This document shows positions 23,024 through 30,377 of a stretch of DNA of 36,230 nt, piece after piece. Below the pieces are notes generated by a model. That model was given only the letters and a program-made list of their open reading frames with translations, made no database searches and was not told the origin of the DNA. Location: positions 1-36,230 of the IMG/VR virus record IMGVR_UViG_3300021142_000090; one strand, given 5' to 3'. The position numbers and the translations under genes were made by a program. How positions within the stretch are numbered: the stretch's first letter is position 1; every line of letters starts with the position of its first letter. This DNA is from a virus.

Positions 23024-24373
23024 CTAGGCGAAGAGCAGCTTCTTGTGGCGCTTGGTGGCGACCATGTAGATGGCGTAGCGCAATGCGTCGAGCGAGTCGT
23101 CGTCACGCTTAACTGGCTTTTCGGGCACGGCCGGCTCGCCCTTGCTGTTGGTCTGCCAGCGGTAGTTTCCAAGTTCTTTCCACAACGTCGGGCACGCGTC
23201 GATGTCGATCACGAGTTTGCCACTGCTCAGCAGCTTCTGAACTTCACGAATGCCCTCCATCACCGATCCGGCGGACTTGTCGGCATTGACCACGGTCAAG
23301 CCACGGCCGCGCTGGGCATTGACGGTCTGGGGAAAGTTCCAGTCGGAGTAGATGACCTCGGGGTGCCACTCGGCTGCCACTGGCTCGATCATCGAGAACC
23401 ACGCACCTTCGGTTGGTGCGGGCACTACAACTTCTTTCACAGCACACCACGTCTCTCCGCTACGGGCGAGCACGATAAACGCGCTGGGGTGTTCCGTACC
23501 TAAGTCCTGACCGACGATGATTTGGTCTGCCGTCGAGGGCGTCGGCCACACGAGACCTGCCTCTTCGCGAGCGGTGCGGGTGTGCGTGAGTAGCGAGATC
23601 CCCTTGTAAACCTGACCTTTGAGCGACAGCACGTTGCCCAAGATCTCTTGTTGGAACAGGTCGGTGCCTTCGTACTGCGCGACGAGGTTGTCACGGAACG
23701 ACTGCGCGGTGAACTTGTTGGCGAACGAGCTGGGCGGTGGGTTCGGTGGCATGTTCGGGTCTTGGCTGCCGATGTAGACCACGCCGTGCTTGGGCTTCTC
23801 GATGGTGATGAAGTCGCGAGCAAACCAGTTCTGGCCGTTGGGTGTGGTGGCCATCAACATACGCGGTGGAATGCCGTCGGGCAATACCGAACGCACGCCC
23901 AGCGAGAGAATGCCGTAGCTTGTCTCGTCCCAGAACGCCACCTCGTCACAGATAGCGCCATGCACGTTGAGACCACGTAGCGAGTCGGGCTTGTCAGCTG
24001 ACGCCAAGAAGATCACCGAGCCGTTGGCGAAGCGCATCTCCATACGACCGGGCGACACGGGGAAACTCTTCGAGTCGAGCTTGCCACCGAGCATTGCGAA
24101 CTCCAAAGACGGGCGGCCGTTGTCAGGATCTCCGAGCACTTGCCATTTGAGCCCACCCTCGCCATCAACGAGCACGCGCTGGGCTTCGCTCCACGTCTTG
24201 CCTACTGCGACCCATTTGGTGTTGGGGTAGGTCAATGCCTGGGTGATGATCCAACGGCACAAGTTCCAGGTCTTGCCCAGACCACGACCACCGTAGAGAA
24301 TGGCGCGGGTCCAGTCGCCCTCGGGGATTACCTGGTGCTCTTGGACTAAGAAGCGGACGACGACTTCACTCAC
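23024..24373 (-). CDS. terL: Terminase large subunit
   Basis: This is the 449-residue ATPase-nuclease that packages DNA. The Walker A loop is GGRGLGKT (residues 28-35) and Walker B is AICDEVAFW with Asp143-Glu144. The RNase H-like nuclease carboxylates are Asp290 (VGQDLGTEHPS), Asp344 (YSDWNFPQT) and Asp426-429 (RDDDSLDALRYA). All key residues are present. It begins at GTG 24373 overlapping the small-subunit stop (GTGA). Direct cohesive-end evidence is absent, and the circular contig fits a headful (pac) phage or joined cos ends. Confidence 0.95.
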   Translation of the reverse strand: MSEVVVRFLVQEHQVIPEGDWTRAILYGGRGLGKTWNLCRWIITQALTYPNTKWVAVGKTWSEAQRVLVDGEGGLKWQVLGDPDNGRPSLEFAMLGGKLDSKSFPVSPGRMEMRFANGSVIFLASADKPDSLRGLNVHGAICDEVAFWDETSYGILSLGVRSVLPDGIPPRMLMATTPNGQNWFARDFITIEKPKHGVVYIGSQDPNMPPNPPPSSFANKFTAQSFRDNLVAQYEGTDLFQQEILGNVLSLKGQVYKGISLLTHTRTAREEAGLVWPTPSTADQIIVGQDLGTEHPSAFIVLARSGETWCAVKEVVVPAPTEGAWFSMIEPVAAEWHPEVIYSDWNFPQTVNAQRGRGLTVVNADKSAGSVMEGIREVQKLLSSGKLVIDIDACPTLWKELGNYRWQTNSKGEPAVPEKPVKRDDDSLDALRYAIYMVATKRHKKLLFA

Positions 24374-24786
24374 TGCGCCCCCGCGACGATCTCCTCAACA
24401 ATGCGCACGACGGTAAAGCCCGTCTCGCCGCTGTGCTCGACTTTGGCTGGTGCGTCCGAGCCAGTGAGCTTGGCGATTTCTTTGAGACTGGCAAGCTCTT
24501 GCGCCAACCAGCGCTGTGCGGCGGTGTCTTCACCACGTTGCTGGGCTGCAAGGTAGCCACGTCGAGCGTCTAGGGCGGATTGCTGATGGCGGTAGATCAG
24601 GTCCTGGCGAACGCCTTCGGTGTCCCCCGCACGCTCCTTCATGTCGAAATCGCGATACTTTGCCCACCGGTCTTGGACCACCTTTGGGGTACAACCAACC
24701 TGGGCGGCTACGGCCCGACGAGACAAACCTTGCAGCGACAGGTCAATGATCTGCTGTTCTTGCTCGGGGGTGAGGCGCTTGGCCAT
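24370..24786 (-). CDS. terS: Terminase small subunit
   Basis: This 138-residue protein finds the packaging site and feeds DNA to TerL. An N-terminal helix-turn-helix (LTPEQEQQIIDLSLQGLSRR, then AVAAQVGCTPKVVQDRW) is followed by a helical oligomerisation part (AAQRWLAQELASLKEIAKLT) and a C-terminal tail that would contact TerL. ATG 24786 has GGAG upstream. The gene is directly upstream of TerL and overlaps it. Confidence 0.88.
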   Translation of the reverse strand: MAKRLTPEQEQQIIDLSLQGLSRRAVAAQVGCTPKVVQDRWAKYRDFDMKERAGDTEGVRQDLIYRHQQSALDARRGYLAAQQRGEDTAAQRWLAQELASLKEIAKLTGSDAPAKVEHSGETGFTVVRIVEEIVAGAQ

Positions 24787-24813
24787 TTAGGAACTCCGTG
24801 TTCTCTGGTTCCC

Positions 24814-25008
24814 CTAAGGCTTGCTGCGGCCCCAGTCGATCTCAAAGCCGGTTCCGCACTCTTGGCAAGTGCCGCCGTCATACACTGCTTCGACGCTGCT
24901 CGGGGTTGATTCGCCAAACCAGGTGCGCACCAGGTCGCCGCCGCACACTGGGCACGGTTCGGCGCACACCTCGGGCGACCACATGATTGGAATGGTGACG
25001 GCCCTCAT
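24814..25008 (-). CDS. Small zinc-ribbon protein
   Basis: This 64-residue protein starts at ATG 25008, which overlaps the HNH stop (ATGA). It has two Cys pairs, CPVCGGDL and TCQECGTGFEID, spaced as in a four-Cys zinc ribbon. It lies between the HNH protein and small terminase. Small zinc proteins at this place may help DNA binding during packaging, but no specific role is known. Confidence 0.75.
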   Translation of the reverse strand: MRAVTIPIMWSPEVCAEPCPVCGGDLVRTWFGESTPSSVEAVYDGGTCQECGTGFEIDWGRSKP

Positions 25009-25439
25009 TGGATCAGTCCTCGCACATAGTTGGCCGCTTCGTAGTCGGCGGCACTGGCAACGTGCGCTCCCCCGTGGCCACGGTGGTGGAACTCACACAA
25101 CCATTCGAGGTTGGCGGCACTCTCTACCCACGCTCCTACGGCGTCCGCGTCGCTAACGCCTGGGTAGTCACGCTCCAACAGAGCCAAGTCCACGTCATTG
25201 AGTAGCGCCCACTCGATGTGGGAGTGGTGTAGTTCCAACGGTTGGTCCAATGAGCACTCTGAAAAGTCCCCACGTCGAGCGCCCACAGCGCACTGTGCGG
25301 TTGCTTGCGTGCGACGGTGGAACTCGTTGAAATCCTTGTAGTGGGGGTCGTGTGCCCGTGGCTGGTGGTCTGGGTAGCGCACCGCGTAGTGATGTGTCAC
25401 CTGCTGCGTGTGGGCGCTAGTTGCGTTCTTGCGGGCCAT
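25005..25439 (-). CDS. HNH endonuclease
   Basis: This is a 144-residue HNH nuclease. The motif is clear: LELHHSHIEWALL with paired His, then SAANLEWLCEFHHRGHGGAH with the Asn and final His cluster. In many HK97-like phages an HNH protein next to terminase is needed for packaging-linked DNA cutting; here it is two genes upstream of TerL, consistent with that role. ATG 25439 sits 9 nt below a CAGCAAGCGTC motif. Confidence 0.87.
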   Translation of the reverse strand: MARKNATSAHTQQVTHHYAVRYPDHQPRAHDPHYKDFNEFHRRTQATAQCAVGARRGDFSECSLDQPLELHHSHIEWALLNDVDLALLERDYPGVSDADAVGAWVESAANLEWLCEFHHRGHGGAHVASAADYEAANYVRGLIQ

Positions 25440-25448
25440 AGTGCCTGC

Positions 25449-25459
25449 GACGCTTGCTG
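25449..25459 (-). promoter_or_regulatory. Recurrent CAGCAAGCGTC motif before the HNH gene
   Basis: This is one base different from the CAGCAAGGGTC core seen at 3191, 12984 and 22196. It lies 9 nt before the HNH start. Confidence 0.4.
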
Positions 25460-25460
25460 A

Positions 25461-25628
25461 CTACTCGCTTGGCGCGTTCCAGTTGGTGCCGTCGAAGGTC
25501 CAGCCAATCCACGCACCTTCGGGAAGAGTGGCGAGGTCAGTCCAGCTCGGGTCCGGCGTGACTAGGGAAAGGTCAGCAACGACGACATTAATGATGACGT
25601 TGTTGTCGATGATTGCGAAGTTTGTCAT
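25461..25628 (-). CDS. Small tail-fibre-associated protein (55 residues)
   Basis: This short gene follows the tail fibre gene, with ATG 25628 overlapping the fibre stop (TAATG) and TAG at 25461. The product reads NFAIIDNNVIINVVVAD near the start and ends with GAWIGWTFDGTNWNAPSE. This opening plus the IGWTFDGTNW close is a pattern of small proteins encoded after tail fibres in many phages. They are thought to help fibre assembly or sit on the fibre. The gene fits exactly between fibre and HNH genes. Confidence 0.8.
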   Translation of the reverse strand: MTNFAIIDNNVIINVVVADLSLVTPDPSWTDLATLPEGAWIGWTFDGTNWNAPSE

Positions 25629-27925
25629 TAGTACCAAATCTCAATCAGGCCGGGGGCTCCTGCGCCGCCGGGTCCGCCGGTTGCTCCTGCGCCGCCACCG
25701 CCACCACCGCAGCCGGGGGTCGTGGCCGTAGTGCCCGTGCCACCAGTCGTTGTTGCGGTAAAAGTAGTTTCCGAGGTTCCTGGCGTCGGAACGACTGCGG
25801 CATTGGTCGAAACCGTCGAGGCGGATCCGCCAAGACCACCGTGGTACGGCGACGCGCCCTGTGGTGTTCCACCAGAAGCCCCGCCGACGACGCCCATAAA
25901 GGGGACAAGGTTCTTCTGCTGGTTGTTGAACTGGCCACCGCCCGCTCCCGGGAAGGTGCTTGGCGCGGTGGTCGTGTAGGTGTAAACCGCCGTTCCGCCA
26001 TTTGCGTAGAGGCTGTATTGCCAGTTTGCAACGGTGGTCGCTGATCCGCCCACTCCACCCGTTCCACCTACTGCGGTGGCGATAGTCGTCGTAGTGGTCG
26101 TATCAACGAGACTGGTCGTACCGCCGGTACCGCCGGCACCACCACTGCCTGATCCGGCGGTTCCGGCTGTGCCGCCTGCTCCGATCGTGGCCGTAAGCGT
26201 GTCGCCAGGTGTGACGGGAACCCACTCAAATTTGACTTCACCAGCTGACCCGCCACCACCGCCGTAGTACGTGTTGATTCCGGCGCTACCTGCTCCGCCA
26301 CCACCACCTGCTCCGCCGCCGATGAGACGGGCGCGAATCACGGTGACGCCAACGGGGACCACGAAGGTTTGCCCACTCGACGTGAGCTTGGTGTAGCGCT
26401 GCCCGATCGGTAGCTGGCCATAGGTCGCCGCGTCAGTCGATGCGGTGCCGTTGGCGAGGCCCGTGATCTTGTTCGAGCCCATTGCGAGGGCACCTGACAT
26501 GGTGTCGCCGGTCTTGCTGACCTTGCCTGCGTCGGCAGTAGCGCGAGCGGACGCCTCGACGGCTACGGCGGCGTCGGTGTAAGCGGTGGTCGCGACCTGG
26601 GTGTTATTGGTGAGTGGCGTGGCGGTTGGTGCCGTCGGCGTGCCGGACAATGAGGGCGAAGCCTTTGGTGCGAGAAGGGCCTCGGCAGCCTCGGCTCGCG
26701 TTATCTCGGAGTTGAGGTTGGTCTGGACGGCCGCGGCAGCGCCACTGGCGTCGAAGTCGGTAGAAGCGTGAGTGGCGGCAGTGCCAAGGCCAAGGTTTGT
26801 GCGAGCAGTTGCGGCGCTGGCCAAGTCTGAAAGGTTGTTGGCCTTTTGGAGCATGCCCGCTTCGGCGGCTTCGGCACGAGCCTGCTCTGCGGCCACATCA
26901 GACGCTGCTCCACTCGCGGCGGTGATGACTGCGTTCGTGATCGCACTGGACACAAACTGCGTGGTTGCAATCTGGGTCGTGTTGGTGCCAGCCGTTGCCG
27001 TTGGTGCGGTGGGTGTGCCAGTGAGGGCTGGTGAGGCTAGTGGTGCGAGAAGTGCTTCGGCTGCCTTCGCGCGCGAAGTCTCCGCGGCGACTGCGGCGGT
27101 AGCAAAGCTCTCGGCGTTGGCCTGGGCGGTGGCCGCTGCGCCTGCCAAGTCGAAATCGGTAGCGGCGTGCGAAGCGGCGGAACCGAGCGCAGCGATGGCG
27201 GCAGCGATGGCCGCCGTGCGAGCGGTTGCTTCGCTGGCCACAGCACTGGTGGCAAATGCCTCCGCGGTGCTCTGTGCGCTGGCGGCACTACCGACAGCAT
27301 CAAAGTCGGTGGCGGCGTGGGTCGAAGCAGTGCCCAAGTTGAGCGCGGTGATCGAAGCTGTGATGGCAGTAGCTCGTGCTGACGCCTCTGCACTTATTGC
27401 GTTTGTGCGAGCCGTTGCTTCGGTGCTCACAGCGTTGGTGGCAAAGGTCTGGGCGGCAGACTGCGCAGCAGCGGCGGCACCAGCGGTGTCGAAGTCGGTT
27501 GCGGCGTGGCTGGCGGCTGTACCCAGCGTGGTGGCGGTCCACTTCGTGCCGTTGTAAGTCAGGACTTGACCGGACACCAAACCGGACAGTGCCACATCGG
27601 TGAGCGAGGCGAGAGTGGTGGTTTCCACCGGGACGACGGCCACCCAGTCGGTGCCGTTGTAGGTAAGGACGGATCCAGTAGGTGCCGGTGCGGTCACCCC
27701 GACGTTGCTAAGGCTTTCGAGGGCAATCGAGGGCATCTGCAAAAACGCCAGCATCGTGCCGGGGGCCGGCGTACCGCCAACGGTCACGCCATTGACTTCG
27801 GCTACACCGGACTGGTTGGAGGCGCTTGGCACCCACTGGGCACCGTCGAAGACGAGAGTAAAGCCAGCTTCGGGAGCGACGGTTTGCGACACGTCCCACA
27901 AGTTGGAAAGAAGAGGAACACCCAT
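25628..27925 (-). CDS. Tail fibre with collagen-like/Gly-rich adhesin C-terminus
   Basis: This is a 765-residue fibre from ATG 27925; the in-frame upstream codons overlap the pilin-like gene. The N-terminal third (EAGFTLVFDGAQWVPSA, VLTYNGTDWVAVVP) carries short repeats. Residues about 130-460 hold at least four AASHAATDFD-type helical coiled-coil repeats and two copies of the classic phage fibre unit TGTPTAPTATAGTNTTQIAT. Residues about 540-765 are extremely Gly-rich (GGGAGGGGGAGSAG, GGGGGGAGATGGPGG) and end PGLIEIWY. Such tips fold as packed polyglycine-II helices in some phage adhesins. It should recognise the host surface. Unusually, it lies upstream of terminase. Confidence 0.88.
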   Translation of the reverse strand: MGVPLLSNLWDVSQTVAPEAGFTLVFDGAQWVPSASNQSGVAEVNGVTVGGTPAPGTMLAFLQMPSIALESLSNVGVTAPAPTGSVLTYNGTDWVAVVPVETTTLASLTDVALSGLVSGQVLTYNGTKWTATTLGTAASHAATDFDTAGAAAAAQSAAQTFATNAVSTEATARTNAISAEASARATAITASITALNLGTASTHAATDFDAVGSAASAQSTAEAFATSAVASEATARTAAIAAAIAALGSAASHAATDFDLAGAAATAQANAESFATAAVAAETSRAKAAEALLAPLASPALTGTPTAPTATAGTNTTQIATTQFVSSAITNAVITAASGAASDVAAEQARAEAAEAGMLQKANNLSDLASAATARTNLGLGTAATHASTDFDASGAAAAVQTNLNSEITRAEAAEALLAPKASPSLSGTPTAPTATPLTNNTQVATTAYTDAAVAVEASARATADAGKVSKTGDTMSGALAMGSNKITGLANGTASTDAATYGQLPIGQRYTKLTSSGQTFVVPVGVTVIRARLIGGGAGGGGGAGSAGINTYYGGGGGSAGEVKFEWVPVTPGDTLTATIGAGGTAGTAGSGSGGAGGTGGTTSLVDTTTTTTIATAVGGTGGVGGSATTVANWQYSLYANGGTAVYTYTTTAPSTFPGAGGGQFNNQQKNLVPFMGVVGGASGGTPQGASPYHGGLGGSASTVSTNAAVVPTPGTSETTFTATTTGGTGTTATTPGCGGGGGGAGATGGPGGAGAPGLIEIWY
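26720..27530 (-). repeat. Internal repeats of the tail fibre gene
   Basis: Four copies of a unit encoding HAATDFD.AG.AA.AQ (near 26753, 27147, 27298 and 27486) occur, with intervening Ala/Glu coiled-coil text. They could recombine to change fibre length. Confidence 0.75.
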
Positions 27926-27934
27926 AGTGGTCCC

Positions 27935-27945
27935 TACCCTTGCTG
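27935..27945 (-). promoter_or_regulatory. Recurrent CAGCAAGGGTA motif before the tail fibre
   Basis: This near copy of the CAGCAAGGGTC word lies 9 nt ahead of the fibre ATG. It sits at the end of the preceding pilin-like gene. Confidence 0.4.
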
Positions 27946-28278
27946 TCAGCAGGGTGAGACAGTCGGGCTGGTGGTGGGCGTCGGCAGGTCTGCCGAGAAG
28001 CACGACGTGCCATCAGACCAGGTGATGGTGGTGCCAGACACGGTGGTGCTCCCGCTGGATCCCGACTCGTTGATAGCGGTGACCAACTCTTCGGGCCAGG
28101 TCTGACCGTTGAGCCCGTAAGTCGCAACCGCGGCCAGAGCCACGTTGTCAATCGAGTTGATCGCCACAGTCTGCTCGGCAGCCGACACGATCGGGGCGTT
28201 GGAGTTGGCGTCGAGTGCGTAGAGCGTGCCCGTCGTCGAGAGGGCGAGAACGGTCGTGATGATGGCGGCGAGTTTCAT
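27946..28278 (-). CDS. Small secreted or membrane-anchored protein, pilin-like
   Basis: This is a 110-residue protein from ATG 28278; weaker upstream starts (TTG 28311) would add a short leader. A hydrophobic helix AAIITTVLALSTTGTLYAL (3-21) begins the protein. After that come AAEQTVAINSIDNVALAAVATYGLNGQTWP and ITWSDGTSCFSADLP, described by parts. The Ala-rich helix, the residue pattern before TWP and the C-terminal beta hairpin with Cys recall type IV pilin-like or pseudopilin proteins, though the classic Gly/Phe-Glu prepilin site is absent. It is the first gene of the late minus unit, before the fibre. It may be a structural decoy, a lipoprotein-like surface protein or a virion component. 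Confidence 0.6.
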   Translation of the reverse strand: MKLAAIITTVLALSTTGTLYALDANSNAPIVSAAEQTVAINSIDNVALAAVATYGLNGQTWPEELVTAINESGSSGSTTVSGTTITWSDGTSCFSADLPTPTTSPTVSPC

Positions 28279-28358
28279 AGATTTCACAATTGGCGCAAAA
28301 TCTTGTTGCAAAACCGAAAAGTGCCTGCACGGTACTACTCACGCAACACAACCGATGT

Positions 28359-28490
28359 ATTCGACTGGTGCGATGAGCAGCGGTGTCGAGAGTTCGCAAC
28401 TGGTATTGAAGAACCAGTGCGGTGAGAAAACCTTCTCCTAATTTCTCGCTCCCGGCGACGCGGCACCGCTGCCCATCAGACCAGTCGAAT
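28359..28490. repeat. Large imperfect inverted repeat with internal hairpins (possible structured RNA or origin)
   Basis: The left arm 28359-28388 and the right arm 28461-28490 pair over about 30 positions with only three mismatches and one wobble. The words ATTCGACTGGT, GATG and GCAGCGGTG are shared in inverted form. The 72-nt interior holds ACTGGT/ACCAGT (28399-28418) and GAGAAA/TTTCTC pairs. The 376-bp gap between the pilin-like and 28655 genes has no other gene; the rest of it shows no feature I can name. Confidence 0.7.
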
Positions 28491-28654
28491 GAAACCTTGA
28501 TCGGTCGGCGCGTTGAGCACCGGGGCCCCAGCGGGCCCACGTAGTGGTTGCCTTCGTCAGCTCCCATTCGCCCAGCTCCGATGCTCACCGGGCCAATCGA
28601 TCAACCCAAAGCCCCTCGGGGCCGTGGGCTCCGAGTATCCAAGAAGGAGACCCC

Positions 28655-28969
28655 ATGTCCTATGAAACAGAGGACGAAGTACGAGAAGCCATGTTTGAGC
28701 TACTCGATGAAATGGACGCAGAGCACACCAGCCTGATGGAGGGCGGAGTGGAACTGTGGTCCGACCTGCCCGCCAAGAAGCTGCGCGACCTGTTTGACGT
28801 GTCGGTCTCGATCATCGAGAGCCCCTACATCAAGAGCGATGAAGTAGACGAGGAAATCCTGATTGCCAGGTCACTCCTCGGACTACTCGAAGACAAACTC
28901 ACCAACGTCGAGTTCGAGGATCTCTGCGACTCACTTCGTTGGTGGACATACCAGGCAATCTGGCGGTAG
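28655..28969 (+). CDS. Acidic protein, unknown, single-gene unit
   Basis: This 104-residue protein has a strong ribosome site (AAGGAGACCCC then ATG 28655). It is very acidic and helical (DEVREAMFELLDEMDAEH, DEEILIARSLLGLLEDKL). No HTH, signal or membrane segment is present and no family is recognised. A terminator lies about 30 nt downstream, so it is transcribed alone from the divergent gap that holds the inverted-repeat structure. Confidence 0.75.
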   Translation: MSYETEDEVREAMFELLDEMDAEHTSLMEGGVELWSDLPAKKLRDLFDVSVSIIESPYIKSDEVDEEILIARSLLGLLEDKLTNVEFEDLCDSLRWWTYQAIWR

Positions 28970-29175
28970 CGGATACCTGCATCGCAGCCTGAACCAACTA
29001 ACACCCCCCGGCCATCAACGCTGGGGGGTGTTTTGTTTACGCAGTGAAGAACCGTGATCACCGCGTTGGGATGCGGTCGGTGTTGCTCGTAGTAGAGCCA
29101 CCCAGCGATGGCGAGGAGAATGACGGCGACGATCCGGTTCCAGTGGGCGCGCACGAACCACCAAACCCAGGTCAT
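28825..29175 (-). CDS. Small membrane protein with an antisense tail over the next gene
   Basis: This is a 116-residue frame from ATG 29175, overlapping the previous stop (ATGA). It begins with a membrane helix (NRIVAVILLAIAGWLYY, about 13-29) and a short outside domain with Cys (LHCVNKTPPS, GSGCDAG). The final third runs through the terminator and 145 nt antisense to the gene at 28655-28969, and turns Ser-rich there. That tail looks like accidental coding, so the true stop may have been lost. Confidence 0.45.
   Translation of the reverse strand: MTWVWWFVRAHWNRIVAVILLAIAGWLYYEQHRPHPNAVITVLHCVNKTPPSVDGRGVLVGSGCDAGIRYRQIAWYVHQRSESQRSSNSTLVSLSSSSPRSDLAIRISSSTSSLLM
29001..29034 (+). terminator. 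Rho-independent terminator
   Basis: ACACCCCCC and GGGGGGTGT form a perfect 9-bp stem around a 13-nt loop, followed by TTTGTTT. It terminates gene 28655-28969. On the minus strand it lies inside the coding frame of the membrane protein above. Confidence 0.88.
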
Positions 29176-29591
29176 TGAGACACCACCTGGAAAGCGATCT
29201 CTGATGCCGTGAGTATTCCGCCACAGTCCTCGGCTATTGCCGCCGCGTCGTCCCACACCTCGTCGGTGAGTGGCGCCCCACCAGTCAGGTCGTGCCACAC
29301 CTCGGGGAAGTGGTGGGCGGCCAGAGACGTCTCGAAGAAGTAGTGCGGGCAGTCACCGGTGTGGAGCACGCACCTCACCGGCGGCTCTAACACCTTGTCG
29401 CCACAGAGGCCGCAGTGCATACAGGTAAACCACTCTTTTTTTGTCGAAAGAGCAGTGAAGCCCATACGCCTCGGCCCCAAGGCCCTGGCTGTCTGATCAA
29501 GTGACCAATCACAAGCGTGGTCTATGTTGCAGAACACGAGCCAACTACCACTGGGGAGTTTGAGGACGACGGGGGTTGTCTTGTCCCTCAT
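29172..29591 (-). CDS. Cys/His-rich protein, unknown
   Basis: This 139-residue protein starts at ATG 29591. It contains a metal-binding look: FTCMHCGLCGDKVLEPPVRC and HTGDCPHYFF, giving Cys pairs plus His. Outside it is mixed alpha/beta, with acidic DEVWDDAAAIAEDCGG near the end. I do not recognise a family. It overlaps the membrane gene downstream. The 108-bp gap on its upstream side shows no feature I can name. Confidence 0.68.
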   Translation of the reverse strand: MRDKTTPVVLKLPSGSWLVFCNIDHACDWSLDQTARALGPRRMGFTALSTKKEWFTCMHCGLCGDKVLEPPVRCVLHTGDCPHYFFETSLAAHHFPEVWHDLTGGAPLTDEVWDDAAAIAEDCGGILTASEIAFQVVSQ

Positions 29592-29699
29592 TGTTGGGAC
29601 CTAATCCGGTGCGTCGGTTCGGTGCTGCGGGCAGGGGAGTTTCCGTGTGTCACCAGGTGATCGTGTCGCACGGGCGTTTCCGTGCATACGCAGCAGGGC

Positions 29700-30026
29700 C
29701 TACTCGTCGGCGCTTTCTTCGATGTCACGCACGTCGGGACCCAGAAGGGCCAGCAGGTCAAGCCAGGTGGCGTCCGAGGGGATCTGCTCGCGGTTGATAC
29801 CTACGAGGTCAAGGGCCTGGACTACTAGGCCAACGCTAAGGGTGTCCGGGATCCCCTCCCAGTCGTAGAAGCTGATGCGCGGCTCATTGCCGTCTTCGGG
29901 GTCATCGACCACCAAGCTTGGGGTTTCGAGCTGGCTGGGCAGGGCGGGCCAGGTATTGGTCCAGCGCAGGATCAGCGTGGCGATGTCCTGCTCTTCGGCT
30001 TCGGGGGTGGTGGTCTCTTCTGACAT
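29700..30026 (-). CDS. Acidic protein, unknown
   Basis: This 108-residue very acidic protein starts at ATG 30026, with GGAG 6 nt upstream. The sequence opens EETTTPEAEEQDIATLILRW and later has DDPEDGNEPRISFYDWEG and DIEESADE. It has no recognised domain. It diverges from the replication unit and shares its gap with the duplicated promoter element, which points the other way. A single-gene transcript in this place could be a control or anti-host gene, but nothing proves it. Confidence 0.7.
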   Translation of the reverse strand: MSEETTTPEAEEQDIATLILRWTNTWPALPSQLETPSLVVDDPEDGNEPRISFYDWEGIPDTLSVGLVVQALDLVGINREQIPSDATWLDLLALLGPDVRDIEESADE

Positions 30027-30142
30027 GTTCGCTCCAATCGAGGGTGTGCCCAGCCCCGTTAGGAGGAGGCGGCGCCAGCCACGAGGCCGGGCACGCTAAA
30101 TACAGTGTGTGCTCGCCGATCCAATGCAAACAACCCCACCAA

Positions 30143-30215
30143 TGTCACGCGTTAGTCACGCGTTATGTCACACACCCTGTCACACGCGTAGATAAGAAGA
30201 GATGAGATAACTTCC
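30143..30215 (+). promoter_or_regulatory. Promoter/operator element, copy driving the replication unit
   Basis: This is the plus-strand copy of the 73-nt element found inverted at 17482-17554. TGTCAC (30166-30171) and TAGATA (30189-30194) are exactly 17 nt apart. Upstream are tandem GTCACGCGTTA repeats and a further GTCACACGCG, likely binding sites for a regulator. The leader AGATAAGAAGAGAT-AGATAACTTCC is the best-conserved part. Confidence 0.78.
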
Positions 30216-30229
30216 TGCGGCTCGTTGGT

Positions 30230-30250
30230 ATCACCCCTAAGGGTGATTTT
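30230..30250 (+). terminator. Possible attenuator hairpin in the replication leader
   Basis: ATCACCC and GGGTGAT form a 7-bp stem with a CTAA loop, then TTTTGG. It lies between the promoter element and the RecT-like gene and looks like a short terminator, so it could attenuate or be overcome by antitermination. The rest of the leader to 30377 holds no gene I can support. Confidence 0.55.
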
Positions 30251-30377
30251 GGCCGGCTCCCGAAAAAACTTGTCCGGGCCTATTGCACGGCCATGGGACG
30301 CCCGCACTGTACCTACCACGAGGTTGATCATCGGTATAGGAGCCGGTGCCTCGTGAAGGGCTGGGAGGCCCAACGTT

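Noticed and set aside
26720-27530. CRISPR-like array
   Set aside because: The repeats are in-frame protein repeats of the tail fibre, without constant repeat-spacer lengths.
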